DNA from: Pachyseris speciosa
Lineage: Eukaryota; Cnidaria; Anthozoa; Scleractinia; Pachyseridae
DNA length: 64,000 bases
Direction: 5' to 3'
Assembly: GCA_016490735.1 (NCBI GenBank)
Contig: JAEMWC010000128.1
Location: 297,501 to 361,500, forward strand
The notes below the pieces were generated by a model, which saw only the letters and a list, made by a program, of their open reading frames with translations, had not been told where the DNA came from and did not search any database. A program made the position numbers and the translations under genes. The stretch's first letter is position 1. Every line of letters begins with the position of its first letter. Below, piece by piece: positions 28,201 through 40,823 of the stretch.

Positions 28201-31200
28201 ACATAACCTCGTCATGCTGATGGTAAAAAAAAAGAGTGGAGACTTGTAGGGGGGGAGGGGGGTGGAGAGGGAGAAACGACATTAATTTGTGTACTGTCAA
28301 TAGCAGTTTTTTAACTTTGTAGGTACATGACCACAACAGCTCCGCTGTAATTTTGTGTGTAAATAAATGCTGTTGTTAATTCAAAGGTGACAGACCGCAA
28401 ACAAATATTGCTTCTAAAAATATCTGCATGTAATAACCATTCATCAGTAGGATACCTAAAATGTGTGCAGTTCCACAATTGGTTTCGGCTTCATCAAATC
28501 CTATACCAATTGCAGAACATTTTAGGACGAGCCACCCACACTGTGAGCACAGTAATTGACAATACATATTAGCAAGGAAAACAACGTAAAATAATAGCAG
28601 TACGTTAAATAACGAACTAAGCACACGTGAACTAAATAAGAAAGTAACATACAAATTTATAACTAAGTGAAGCACGATCGTCCGGGTGAGTGTAGTCCTG
28701 AGAAGGACTGTTTGTGGTGACATTGACTGACGTTTCGACAACCTGAGCGGAAGTCATCATCAGAGTCAAGTGATTTGAGTAACGTCAGGAGATGGTATAA
28801 GTACTCTGGTCGTTGATGTGATTGGTCAACGAGGTCGTGATGTTATTGGTTGTCTGTCAGTTAAGCCGTGATGTTATTGGCTTTGAAGACTGTAAACCGT
28901 GATTGGTGCGTTTTGATCCGTCTTTTGTTAGTCAAATGTGCGTGGGTGTATTGTTAGTCAAATTAGTCGGTTTGTCTATTGTTTTTCAGTTGTTGATATC
29001 GTCAATAAGTCGTTTGTAAGGTGCGGGAAGCTGTTGGCAACGGTTCAGTGGTGTCTGTTCTAAGTTAGTAAACCAACTTTCCAGTGCGATCCGTTAATGG
29101 TAGCTAGTACAGTAGGGTACAGTAGGTAATGCATTTAGCAGAGTCTCAGTCGATTGTGTGGTTTGTCAGTAAATGGTGCTCAGCAATGTTGTTGTTGATA
29201 TCACCATTTATCGTCGCTCGTTTGTATTCAGTCAGTCTTACGTTCAAATTTCTGCCAGTCTCACCGATATATGTGGCCTGACAGTCGCAGCATTCGATCT
29301 TGTAAACTGCTCCCTGTCTCTCCTTTGGTTCGTCTTTGTCCTTAACGTTCGTCAATAGTTGTCGTAAAGTTGTGATGGGTCTGTGAGCGACACGGATATT
29401 GTAAGGTTGCAGCATCCGTGCAATGGCTTCAGAAGTTCCTTTGATGTAGGGTATAGTCACTGTAGTGACTAGTGTCGGGTTAGCGTTCGTAGCGTTTGTT
29501 TCTGTCCTGTAAGTGTTGCGTGTAACAAAGTCGCGGTTTAGTTGCTCTTACTGAAAACGGTGTCATTAAGTACTCAGGTACTCTCTTACGGACTAAAACA
29601 CTCAGTGACGCCTAAACGTATACCGACCGAGGACATTGTATGTAGTGTTGAGACGGCTCTGTCTCGTCAAAGAGAACTGTCAGAACCGACCAAGGATAAC
29701 ATCAGGATTAGAATAGCTTCTACTATACAATCAACCTCTGTCACAGACAATAACCTAACTAGAGACGGACTACAAGCACCTAAACGACTGAAAAACGACA
29801 ATGACATTGTTATACTTCCCGCTGACAAAGGACGTGTTACTGTTGTTATGGACAAGAAAGACTATCATGACAAACTGGACGCACTTTTTAACGACAAACA
29901 GACTTACGAACTACTTAAACGAGACCCGACACCAACACTTCAACAAAAACTCAACGGCAAACTACTTTCACTTAAGAAAACTGACGTTATTGGCATTCGA
30001 CGCTACAACAGACTGAGGTGTCATGTGCCACAACCACCGAAATTTTACGGACTGCCCAAACTAAACAAACCTAACATACCAATGCGACCCATGGTCTCGT
30101 TCTGTATTCCGCCGACTTGTCAACTGTCTAAATACCTGAATACAATATTGAAACCGCTGACTGACGAGTCACGACACAAACTGCAGTGGACTAAAAACGT
30201 TATTGACGCCATCAAGAAAGCACAAGTACCTGACGACTACAAACTAGTGTCTTTTGATGTGGAATCACTGTTCACCAGTATTCCACTCCAACTGGCTCTA
30301 GACTGAACTGAGACCGCCATCAAGAACTCCACGTTACAACCGCCACTACCAACAGAAGACTTAATGGACTTACTGAACCTTTGCCATACGTCTACCTACT
30401 TTCAGTACAACACCAAACACTACAAACAGTTGCACGGGACAGCTATGGGCTCACCAGTTTCCGTTGATGTAGCAGAGATCGTCATGCAAAACATCGAGGA
30501 ACAGGCCCTTGCGACTTACGAACGCACGCTACCGCTCTGGCTATGTTACGTCGATGACACTTTCACAGTTGTACACAAAGACGAAATCGAAGGTTTTCAC
30601 GAACACCTCAACAGACAGAACGCCCACATACAGTTTACCAAGGAGATCGCGGAAAATGGTAACATACCTTTTCTAGACTGCCTCGTTAGCCGTGACAACA
30701 ACAGACTACAGACGACAGTTTACAGAAAACTTGCACATACTGACAGACTGCTTGACGAATCATCTTACAACCCTACTTCACACGATGTAACGACAATACG
30801 GACCTTAACGAGACGAGCGCAACTAGTTTGCGACTCACGCGACAGTTTAGCAGACGAACGCAAATACTTAGACAAAGTTTTCAGTAAGAACAATTACAAC
30901 CGCGACTTTGTTAAACGTAACACTTACACTTACATAAAATGCAATCTCTTAAAAACTTGAATGTACGTAGCAAAAGACTGGAAACTAGTAATATGGAATG
31001 ACTAACGTAGGCAAAACATTTGAGCACTGAAAAGTCATGTGCCAACCTCGTGGCCCCGTAATAATTTTCCAAGTTCCAATGTTGTCTTGGTCTTGGTTTG
31101 GCTGCATCTCTGTGACTTAGTTGTGATTTTCCTAATGTGTGTAGATTCAGGTCTGAGATGCTACGAATGTGGCAACGCCAAGGAAGACTGTCCAGTCCGT

Positions 31201-31456
31201 CAGTGTATTTTCAATGATGGCCAGTGCTACAGTGTACAAAAAGGTTCAAAAACTGACTTTAAATATGGATGCATACAGCAGGATCTTTGCAACAAGACTG
31301 ACGGGGATGGTCATTTTAGGCATTGCTGCAATGGCAGTCTGTGCAATAAAGGTATGTGACAGTACAGATATATATTAATCTCTTTTGATCTAATGGGGCA
31401 TTCTGCATAATAATAATGAGGTTAAGTACTATTTCCATAATACCTCTTCACCTGAG

Positions 31457-31522
<66 letters not shown>

Positions 31523-32576
31523 CTTCATTAGAATGTACATGGTAGCCATAGGCTTAATTACGTACAATACCTGTATATACTAAAGGGAAAAAAAACTTTA
31601 AAAAAAGCTAGAGTTACTAAAAATATTCTATAAGATATACAACCTAATAAACATTCTTATTATTGTTAATTAAATTACACTGAAAGTTAATAAAACTATT
31701 CTTTGTGCGATTAGTTTCATAACTAAGATCAAACACTCGGCTTTGCCTAAAATTGTACTTAGGGGTATGTCTTGGGGGAGCAAGTGGTGTAGTTTATGCT
31801 CTTCGACGTCTAAGATTTTACTGAAAAAGTGAACTGCATAAAAAACTATGATGATCGAAAAGTAAATCCATGTCTAAAAACACTAACGCTTCGTTATAAC
31901 TTAAGTGAGGGCAAATAATTGATAAAGCTCTTTTCTGCACTCGTTCTAAATCATTAATTAGGTAATTAGGCAGAGATGAATGAAAAACTGGTACAGCATA
32001 GTCACAGACGGATCTAATACAACATGTGAAGAATCTTACTAAGTCCGATGTAGGGACCCTAGCACGTTTAAGTTGTCTAAGAAAATAAAGTCGTTTAGAC
32101 GCTTTCTTGATAGTTTCGTTAATGTGTAAGTTCCAAGAGAGATTGTTTGTAATGGTCACTCCAAGTAGTTTGGCATTCTGAACTACTTCGAGTTCTTGGT
32201 CATTAATGAATAAAGGTGGTAGATCAGCATTGTTCTTAGAGAATGATAAACGGATTTCCTTACACTTGTCGATGTTCAATTGAAACCTGTTATCTGCGGA
32301 CCAGTCCGCCACAGAATCGACATATTCTTGAGCACTTCTTGAATGACCTTTTGGAATGATTTCGGAAACTGTTGTTTTCTCTACGTACTTCCATACTAAT
32401 GCGTCGAGAATGGACAAGTCATTGATAATGATGACGAAGAGCCATGGGCCCAGTTTGGTACCCTAACGAATACCAGAGGGCACCAAACCCCATTCAGATA
32501 CACATCCTTCGGCAAGTTTTGTTCTTTGTTGACGGTTGGTAAGGAAATCGATAATCCAATTAATGATGGTATTGCC

Positions 32577-32607
<31 letters not shown>

Positions 32608-35600
32608 CATTATCATTATCATTATGATGTGAGGAAAGGAGAATCAGTGAAATCAGCCAATCTCCCAGTTGGATGAAATGGAGTTCGTTTCTAGCTAAAC
32701 TCTTAATCAAAAGCAATTTCGTGGTGGTCACAAACTCTAAAACAGCTGTGTCTGTTGATTAATGTGTCCGCTCGGAATAAACTATGCTAAGTGACTTTTG
32801 GGAGTTTTTTTTTCCTAAAAAATAGCTGATTTCTCAGATACATGTACAGGCTTGTTTTCGTGTGGTAAACATTACCCTGTATTTTTTTGTTGTTGTTTTG
32901 CGCTTAGTTTTTCGGGAAAAAATGGACCAAAGAAACATGTTCACCCAAAAAGTCGGTGTTTTTCCCAACCCTTCAATTGTATTTATCAGTTCTTCATTTG
33001 CATGCTTCCTTGGTTTCTCTTTATTGTATCCACAATGATATTTCTGTCTATTTTTTTCTAGTGAGAAAAGATCAACAGACTGATCAAGAGAATTTGCCCT
33101 CCAATAATAATAATAATAGCAACACACTTGCCTACGTATCACTTCCTGTTGCCTTCATCCTGTTAGTGTTGGTCTCTCTTGTTACTGGTGTTTACTGCTA
33201 CAGAAAGTCGCGTTACAAGAAAATTCAAAGGTATTTTCTGAACTTACATCTTCATTCTTTAGTTACATAATGAGCTGGACACAGTTATAACTAAATTGTG
33301 CATTTAACAGAAAACAGTCAAGTAAAAGAACTTGAGTACTCCGACGAATTAACCTTAACTTCATTTACAAGAAAAAAAATTTCTTTCTCTTCAGGTCCGT
33401 CTCTTTACTTCAATAACTTTATACACTGTAAGCATCTTTGATTGATGTTTGGTCTCTCTAAATGGTGTTTCAAAAAAGCAAAACAAAAAGAAAAACAACA
33501 ACAATGACATTTATTTAACTGATAAAGGGAAGGACCATAAGTTACATGTGTATAAAACTGCTACGGGGTGAACTACATGACTCTACAAAAATTAGGAATT
33601 GTTAAATAAATGTGGCTTAAAATGCTTCTTTGCACCTTTTTCCCAGTTTACCTCATACACGACGTGACATCATTCCTCTTGACAAGTGGGAAATTCTGCC
33701 CGAGGAGATCGAATATGAAGAGGAGCTGGGAAGAGGGGCGTTCGGTGTGGTGCACAAGGCAACCCTACAGAGACGAGTGGGAATAGAAGTGTTTGACGCA
33801 AGAAAGCTGCAGTTCGCGGAGGCGGAAAAGAAGAAGGCCTTTCAGGTTGTAGCTGTCAAGATCTTGAAAGGTAATTTATGAGTATCTACTTGATTAACAG
33901 CAAAAAGCAACAATACTGCAGAATATACCCTCCCACTCTGTACCTCTATTGCGTTTCTCGGTGGGATTTCTTTGAAGAATGAAACAGAACACAACAAGCT
34001 AATCTCTCATTCAATGACATGCAAATAAATGGCAGGGTATTCTGTAGTTAAGCAAGGCAAGCTCGTCGCATTAAACATATTTCTTTCGAAGATTAAGAGG
34101 AGCAACTTATATGATTTTATTAATATAAGTAATGAATAAAGTTTTGTGTAATAGTGTTAAGAAGACTTCAATCTACAAGCTTCTGTGCATCCAATTATTT
34201 TCATTATCAATAATTAATGTTTAACAGTATTTGATGTTCTTAGCCACTCGATCGGTTCTCATGTCCTGCAGGTAGCTGGTTAGGATTTCACAAATATCTT
34301 CAGTGTTCCTGTTGCAAAAATAATTGCAATTATTAGTGGCCATGGTAGTTAAGTGACGGGTCACGGGTAACGTTCTTTTCATCTGTTTCTCTATCATGCC
34401 CGTCCCTTCCCCTGCTCATGAGTGTATCACAGCACCAAGTATCTCAGTACCATGTTGATTTCTTTTTCACGTCCAGCATTGTAAGGCAAATCAGTTAATT
34501 TTTCATTTTTATAGGCTTCAAGAACGTTTCTAGGATTCGCTATCCCGTATCTGGGGCTCAATCAATCAATCAATCAAATACTTCATTGATGTCTCAACAC
34601 AGCTTGTAGAGGGAAAATCCTCTACTAATTGGGGACACTTAACAATAACAATATAATTATTTCACAATGTAATTAACAATCTACGAAATGCTAACTAATG
34701 AATGATCAAAAGCTTTATAACTATTTAACTGACTATGACGACCTATTGAACTGAACTACTGACTGAACTGAACTGAACTATTGAAGTAGCTACTGAACCT
34801 TTTAAGGACCAAGCAAGAATGCTATGAGGAAAGGTTGTGCTAACTGTCTTATATTGAATTGTTCAGATGATGCAAATGAGGCACAAAAGGAAGAATTCCT
34901 GTCCGAGATTGAGCAGATGAAGCTGTTGGGTTACCATCAGAATGTTTTGTCCCTGGTTGGATGCAGCACGCTTCTGGACAACAAGTTCCTGGTCATAGAG
35001 TATGTTCCATTTGGTGACCTTCTACAGTGGTTACGGCGCCAGAGAAAAATGGTGGGAAATACATAGCATTAGAAACTATTGTGCAGTTTATTGATTTTTT
35101 TAATAATTGTTGTTGCTTCGTTTATTAATATTAAGTTAGTGAAAACTACTGTATAAGATCTACAAAGATAGTAGAGTCTCTCAAGGTATATATGTAGCAA
35201 GAGAAAGTTAGATTATATGATATAATTAAGCTATGTATGTACCACAACCTTTCCTGTAATTCTTTTTCGGAGAGCTTCACATGATGCAACATCCTCTCTT
35301 TTGTCAAAAAAAAGAGAAATAAAAAATACAAATAACCGATCTTTATACGCAGTGCTTTTCTCGCTGTTACTCTTGTAATGTTCAACTACAACGAAACGTT
35401 CAAATAAAGGGTTCATTTAAGTCAGACGACTCTGTCTAGTTCAACGCATTCGTGTTCATTAAGTCTCACTCTGAGCCTACAGATTCTAGCGGGTTGGTGC
35501 TTTGGCGAGTCTTCCTGAGCGGGTCGTTAAGTCGTTGGCTGGTCTCAGGTTCCTCTCGGCACTGCTTCAATGTTGATTGGCCTATCGGTGGGCTTAGGTA

Positions 35601-38600
35601 AATCCAGTGTTTCTAGTGTCCTCTGTTGCTGTTGGTTTGGTGTGCACAACTGGAATTCTGGACCAGGGAGGTGGACATCTGAATTGCGATGCTGGACTTC
35701 TGGTTCCGGATTTTGGTTCTGACCACAGTCTGGATAAATAGCTTGTTGTGGAGATTGCAGCTGCTTCTGGAGAATAGGCCCTGGTGCACCTGTGGCAAGC
35801 TCAGGTTGTGTGAGCAGTTGATCTTCCTTATGTTAATACGGTGCTGTGTCACTGGCTTGCAGAGACATGTAATTCTTGGAACCAGGTAGTGGGGCTGCCA
35901 ACCTTATCTGTGCTCCAATTCGAATCTTTCCGTACGGAGTAGTTACAGTGTACGATATGGGTGAGAAAACTTCTCTACGATACCATGAGGCCAAGCAGAG
36001 TGCTTGTGCTGAGGATTGGGTTTCGCATAAACGCACTGGCTAGGCTTAATTACACCATGTGAAAGTACTCCCGTCTTTCTGTCATAGTACTGTTTTTCTC
36101 TAAGCCGGCGTGCACCAATCTTGATCTTAACGGTAGCAGGTTGTACAACTTTGGGCTGCAGAAGCGCTGGTGTCATGGGGATTATTCCCTTTGCGCGACG
36201 GGGGATAAGTCTTTGAGCTGGTAGGTGTTTTTGTCCTTGCTGTGGAGTATTTAGGTAGTCCAGAAAAACGGATGATGAATATCCTTGTTCTCTTGGTACA
36301 TCCTCTTGAGGCAATTGCTTCTATTCAGTACTGATGAATTGCGGAGCATTGTCCGACACCAAACGATCTGGCACCCCGAACCTTACAAAGTGTGCTTTGG
36401 TCAACTCCATTACTGTCGCTGTGGCAAGTCGTAACAAAATGCCACTTTCCTTCCCACATGAGGATGTCTTGACTGACTAACGACCATGGGTGGTCTGGAA
36501 TGTCATAACTGAGCACGGGTTCTTTTGGGGCTTGACTACCGTACTGAGCACACACCGAACATGACATAAGTTTATTCTTGATAACTGAGGTCATGCCAGG
36601 CAAGAAGAGGGACACCTTAGGTCGTCGAATACACTAACCTACCCTAAAGTGTGTTTTGTGGATCTTCTCTGGCATAGCTGATCTCATTGAGCGTGGAATG
36701 ACTGCCTGCGGTCCTTTATACACAATACCATTTGACACAGATAGTTCATCTTTGAAGGTGAAGTAAGGTCGCACTAAAGGATCCACCCGCGCTTTGCTAG
36801 TTGCCCAGCCAGTCATTACCAGAAGTGATAACTTTTGCAGGGCGGGGTCCATTGCAGTTTGCTCTCGCAAGGCATGCAGGGTAAATAATAGTAATGATGA
36901 TAATTAATATTTCTATAGCGCAAATTAACATGTAGACATGATCAAATGCACTTTACAAACTATGTGAGCAGAAAAAAGTAATTCAAATAAACATAACATG
37001 ATAAGAATCCTAACTGGCCGGAGGCAACCAGTCGGCTATTTACAAGGATGGCTGAGGGGTTGAACCAGGGACTTCCCGTAACAACACCAGCAAGCGGCCA
37101 GAGCGGGATTTGAGCCCGGTAAGCCGCATTGAAATCCAGCGCCCTAACCGCTCGGTCATCCTGCCTCCAATGACAGTTTCCAATTCTACTCTAGATGTGC
37201 TCTCCCGAGAGATTTGCTGTGGAAATCTGGGGCAGAGGTGCTCTGGATAAGGTGTCAGCGATGAATTGCTGTACCCCTTTCTTGTACTTCACCACAAATG
37301 ACCGTCGTTGTAGCCTCATACGCATGGCCTGTAATCAGCTGGGTGCTTTGTTGGGAGGTTTTCTATAGATACTCTCTAGTGGCTGATGATCTGTTTGGAC
37401 GGTGATATCTGACTTTCCGTAAAGCAGACTGTCCCATTTGTCGAAATAACCGCATATCTTTGCTCTGTCTCTGTTAGCGTGTTGGAGAAAAAAGCCACGG
37501 TTTGATCATTCTGGAGGAGTGCCCCACAAACGCCAACACCAGAGGCATCTACCTGAAGTGTTACAGGCAACTGAGGATTTAGGTAAGGTAAGACGGGGGC
37601 ATGAGCAATTAGATTCTTGGACACGGCAAAAGCTGTGTCGTGTGCATCAGTCCAGTGGAAGGTGACGTCTTTGCGGATTAAGTCTCTCAGAGGCGTGACC
37701 ACATCACTCAAATGTGGGCATAACCTGGCCAGGAAGTTAAGCATTCCCAAATAACGCTGTACGGCTTGTGGGCGTGCAGGCTTGGGCATCCTTGTGAATG
37801 CTTCGACTATGGATAGAGCTGGGCTAACTCCTTCAGGGCTGAGCTGGAATCCCTGGAAAATTACTTTTTGGGTTTTGAACCTCCACTTGGTTGGAATCAA
37901 CTTGAGCTGCACTTGTTGCATACGTAACAGAAAATTGTAGAGATTCTCCTTATGATTCTTCTCTGTCTCCTCCCATGTTTCTCCATATCCATAGATAAGG
38001 ACATCATCGGCAATGTTGCAGATACCTTTAAGTCCTGCAGTACTCTGCAGGTCCACACGAGACTCCGTACGGCAGTCGAAGCCAGCGGTAGCGTCCATAT
38101 GGGGTATGGAACGTTGTTGCCAAGCTGGGTTCATGATCTTGAACTATGTTGGTAAAACCAGACATCGAATCTGCTACTAACACTTTGCACTATTGAGTTG
38201 CGGCAAAATGTCGTCAAAGCGGAGGGATTGGATGCTTGGGTACTCTTACTGCTTTGTTAATAATGTTGGATGGGTCTAAACAGATTCTAAATTTGTCCAT
38301 GTTGCTGCACCAGACCGTGGGCTCATACTGTCAGCATATCTTCCCTCCGCTTTCCATTTTTGTTCTTTGATTTTTGCATGACGGGCTACTGCGTGTCGAT
38401 GAATTGCGTCATGGATTTGGGTTACTGTTCGGTCCAAATCAAAAGAAACAGGCCTCCAAAACTGTCCCAATCCTTTATGTGCATCAGTAATGCTTCAAGC
38501 ACCCACTTTAGAATTATGGTGAATGGTCTAGTTGGGGATGTTGTGGGCAGAGGAGCAACATGAGACATATGTGGCGATAACACTGGTTCTGGAATCCTAG

Positions 38601-40770
38601 GCGCGGTTTTTAAAGGCAAGTTGTCAGCTGTTGGGGGTTGGTGTTTACGTTGCAGTGTATGGTTTCTGGGCTGGTGCATTAACCCGTGATCCAACTGAGT
38701 GGACTTCATCTGCACGAATCTTCACTAGTCGCAGCTTCACACAGTATGAGCCAGACAGGAGCGGGGGCTTTCCCTGTATTTGCGAGTCCAGCCAGCAGCT
38801 CTTATTTTCCCATGGGTATAAGTTTAGAGTTTTCGTACGTAAATAAGGTGGCTTTGCTAGGGCTGTGGTAATCTTTGAGCTTCTGTCCCAGAGGGACAAA
38901 GAGAGGGCATGCTTTTCTGGCAGCGTGTTGTAAGTGTAGGCAGTATCCAACTGGTTTTGTATCCACCTCAAATAGGTCAGTCTGATAATTCTTCCTTGCC
39001 TGGGGTGTTGAGAAATTGGCATCAAGTTGGTGTGCCTGGGGTTTAGGACTCAGAATTTCTGAGGCTTTGGCAACAGGTAGGGCTCCCACTCGACACGCCC
39101 GGGCAAAGTGTCCAATTCTCCCACAGCCATTCTTAGAGCATCGCTTGTTTGAGGCTGGGCATACCTAACGAGGGTGTACTGTACCTTCACAGTACTGGCA
39201 GGTATCAACTTTACCCTGCCGGTTAGTCAGACCTGGATCCCAATTTGCTCTGGTTTTAGTGGTTTCTTTGTGCTTGCATAGTTTACTTGATCCGTAGGCC
39301 CTTTGCCTGCTGCATTATTGCTTTGGCCTTCTCACACTGTTCAAAGTTCTTAGCTATTTGCAACATAGCCTTTAGTCTTTAGTGACTTTATCTCTGTGTC
39401 ATTTATCCAGTACTAAGGAACATCAGTTTCTCATTGTTGATCCCAGATATGAATTTATCCCTAAGTAACTGGTCCTCACATTTATGACAGTATGCGAGTC
39501 TCGTACCTTGTTGTTTGACTCGTCCTACCCAGGCTGCGACATATTCTTGATTTTCCTGCTTCATTTCGGCGAATTTTGTCCTCTCCGTTAGAACGCCTTC
39601 ACTTTCAATGAATAGCTCCTGAAAGTGCTTGAGGATTACGTCTTGTTCCTTTCTTCTTTGCCAGCGATGGCCGAACGAAAAGCTTCCATAGCTTTGCCTT
39701 TTGCCAGCCATAGTGGCAGAGTGGGTCCTGGTTCTTCCGCTTCTTTGCCAGGAGCGCGAAGTGGCTCGCTCTCGTACGATCCATTGAGCTCGCTCCAATC
39801 TTTAAACATCTTTATGAACTTCTCACAATTTCGTCGCGGCTCAGCTTTTGTCGAAAAGGTCGGTAGCATGACTGCCGCGATTCCCTGTCCTGAAGAGGCC
39901 GCCATTGTCCATCGTCACTTTGTCTTGATTTTCTTAGTACAGGGAGAAGTTTTCGAGTAGCAAAATCCCACCATGTTATTGAAAATAAACACACAAGATG
40001 GACGCAACGTTTATTTACCCATAAGCCCTAAAGAATGCTGGGGCATAACACGTGATGCGGTGGGTTATGACGTAAATGATGTAACATGACGTAAGACACA
40101 TGTACATGCGTGCATACATTTATCGAAACACCCTTTCCAGGGCTTTTCAGTCACAATGGTATCCCTTATGGTCTAATTAATGTAAGACAAGTGCGAGATG
40201 CCATCTTTGATTGGTCACAACGCATGCCTAGATCAAGGCTTCATGTTCTCTTAAGAGACAGTGACTGCAATTCACCCATAAGACACCCGTTAGAAATTCT
40301 CTTCACTGCCCATGATTGGTCATTAATGGTGTTCTGTGTTCTAGATCAATCAATCTGAAAACAATGAAAGGAAAAATGGCGAGAAGGATTACCATGACAA
40401 AAACATTCTAGAGGATGGAGAAAGGACAAATACCTTTGACGAGGTAGGATTTTTTCCGCTTTTTCTCTCGCTAAGTGGAGTTTGACAGTTGAAGTTGCTT
40501 AATAAGTCATTCCCATTGATTCTTATGTTTATTAGTCCTTCCCGTTCACTCATCTTATACTACAATCGGTTATTTATACAGGAAACCCATGTTGATAAAG
40601 ATCAATTTCCAGAGAAAATGGAGTCGACACCAATACAAGACATCAATGACGTCACTGTTGACTTTTTACCTTCGGAAACGACTTCTCAAGTAAGGGCAGA
40701 GGATGCATAATAAATGTCTCAACATTTTAAAACTTGCCTTAGTAAAACACACATAGAAAGTGAAAAAATG

Positions 40771-40823
<53 letters not shown>

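Noticed and set aside
40110..40358. 82-codon frame running into the first kinase-insert exon
   Set aside because: The real exon begins at 40345 in another frame (phase 0); the upstream part is intron.
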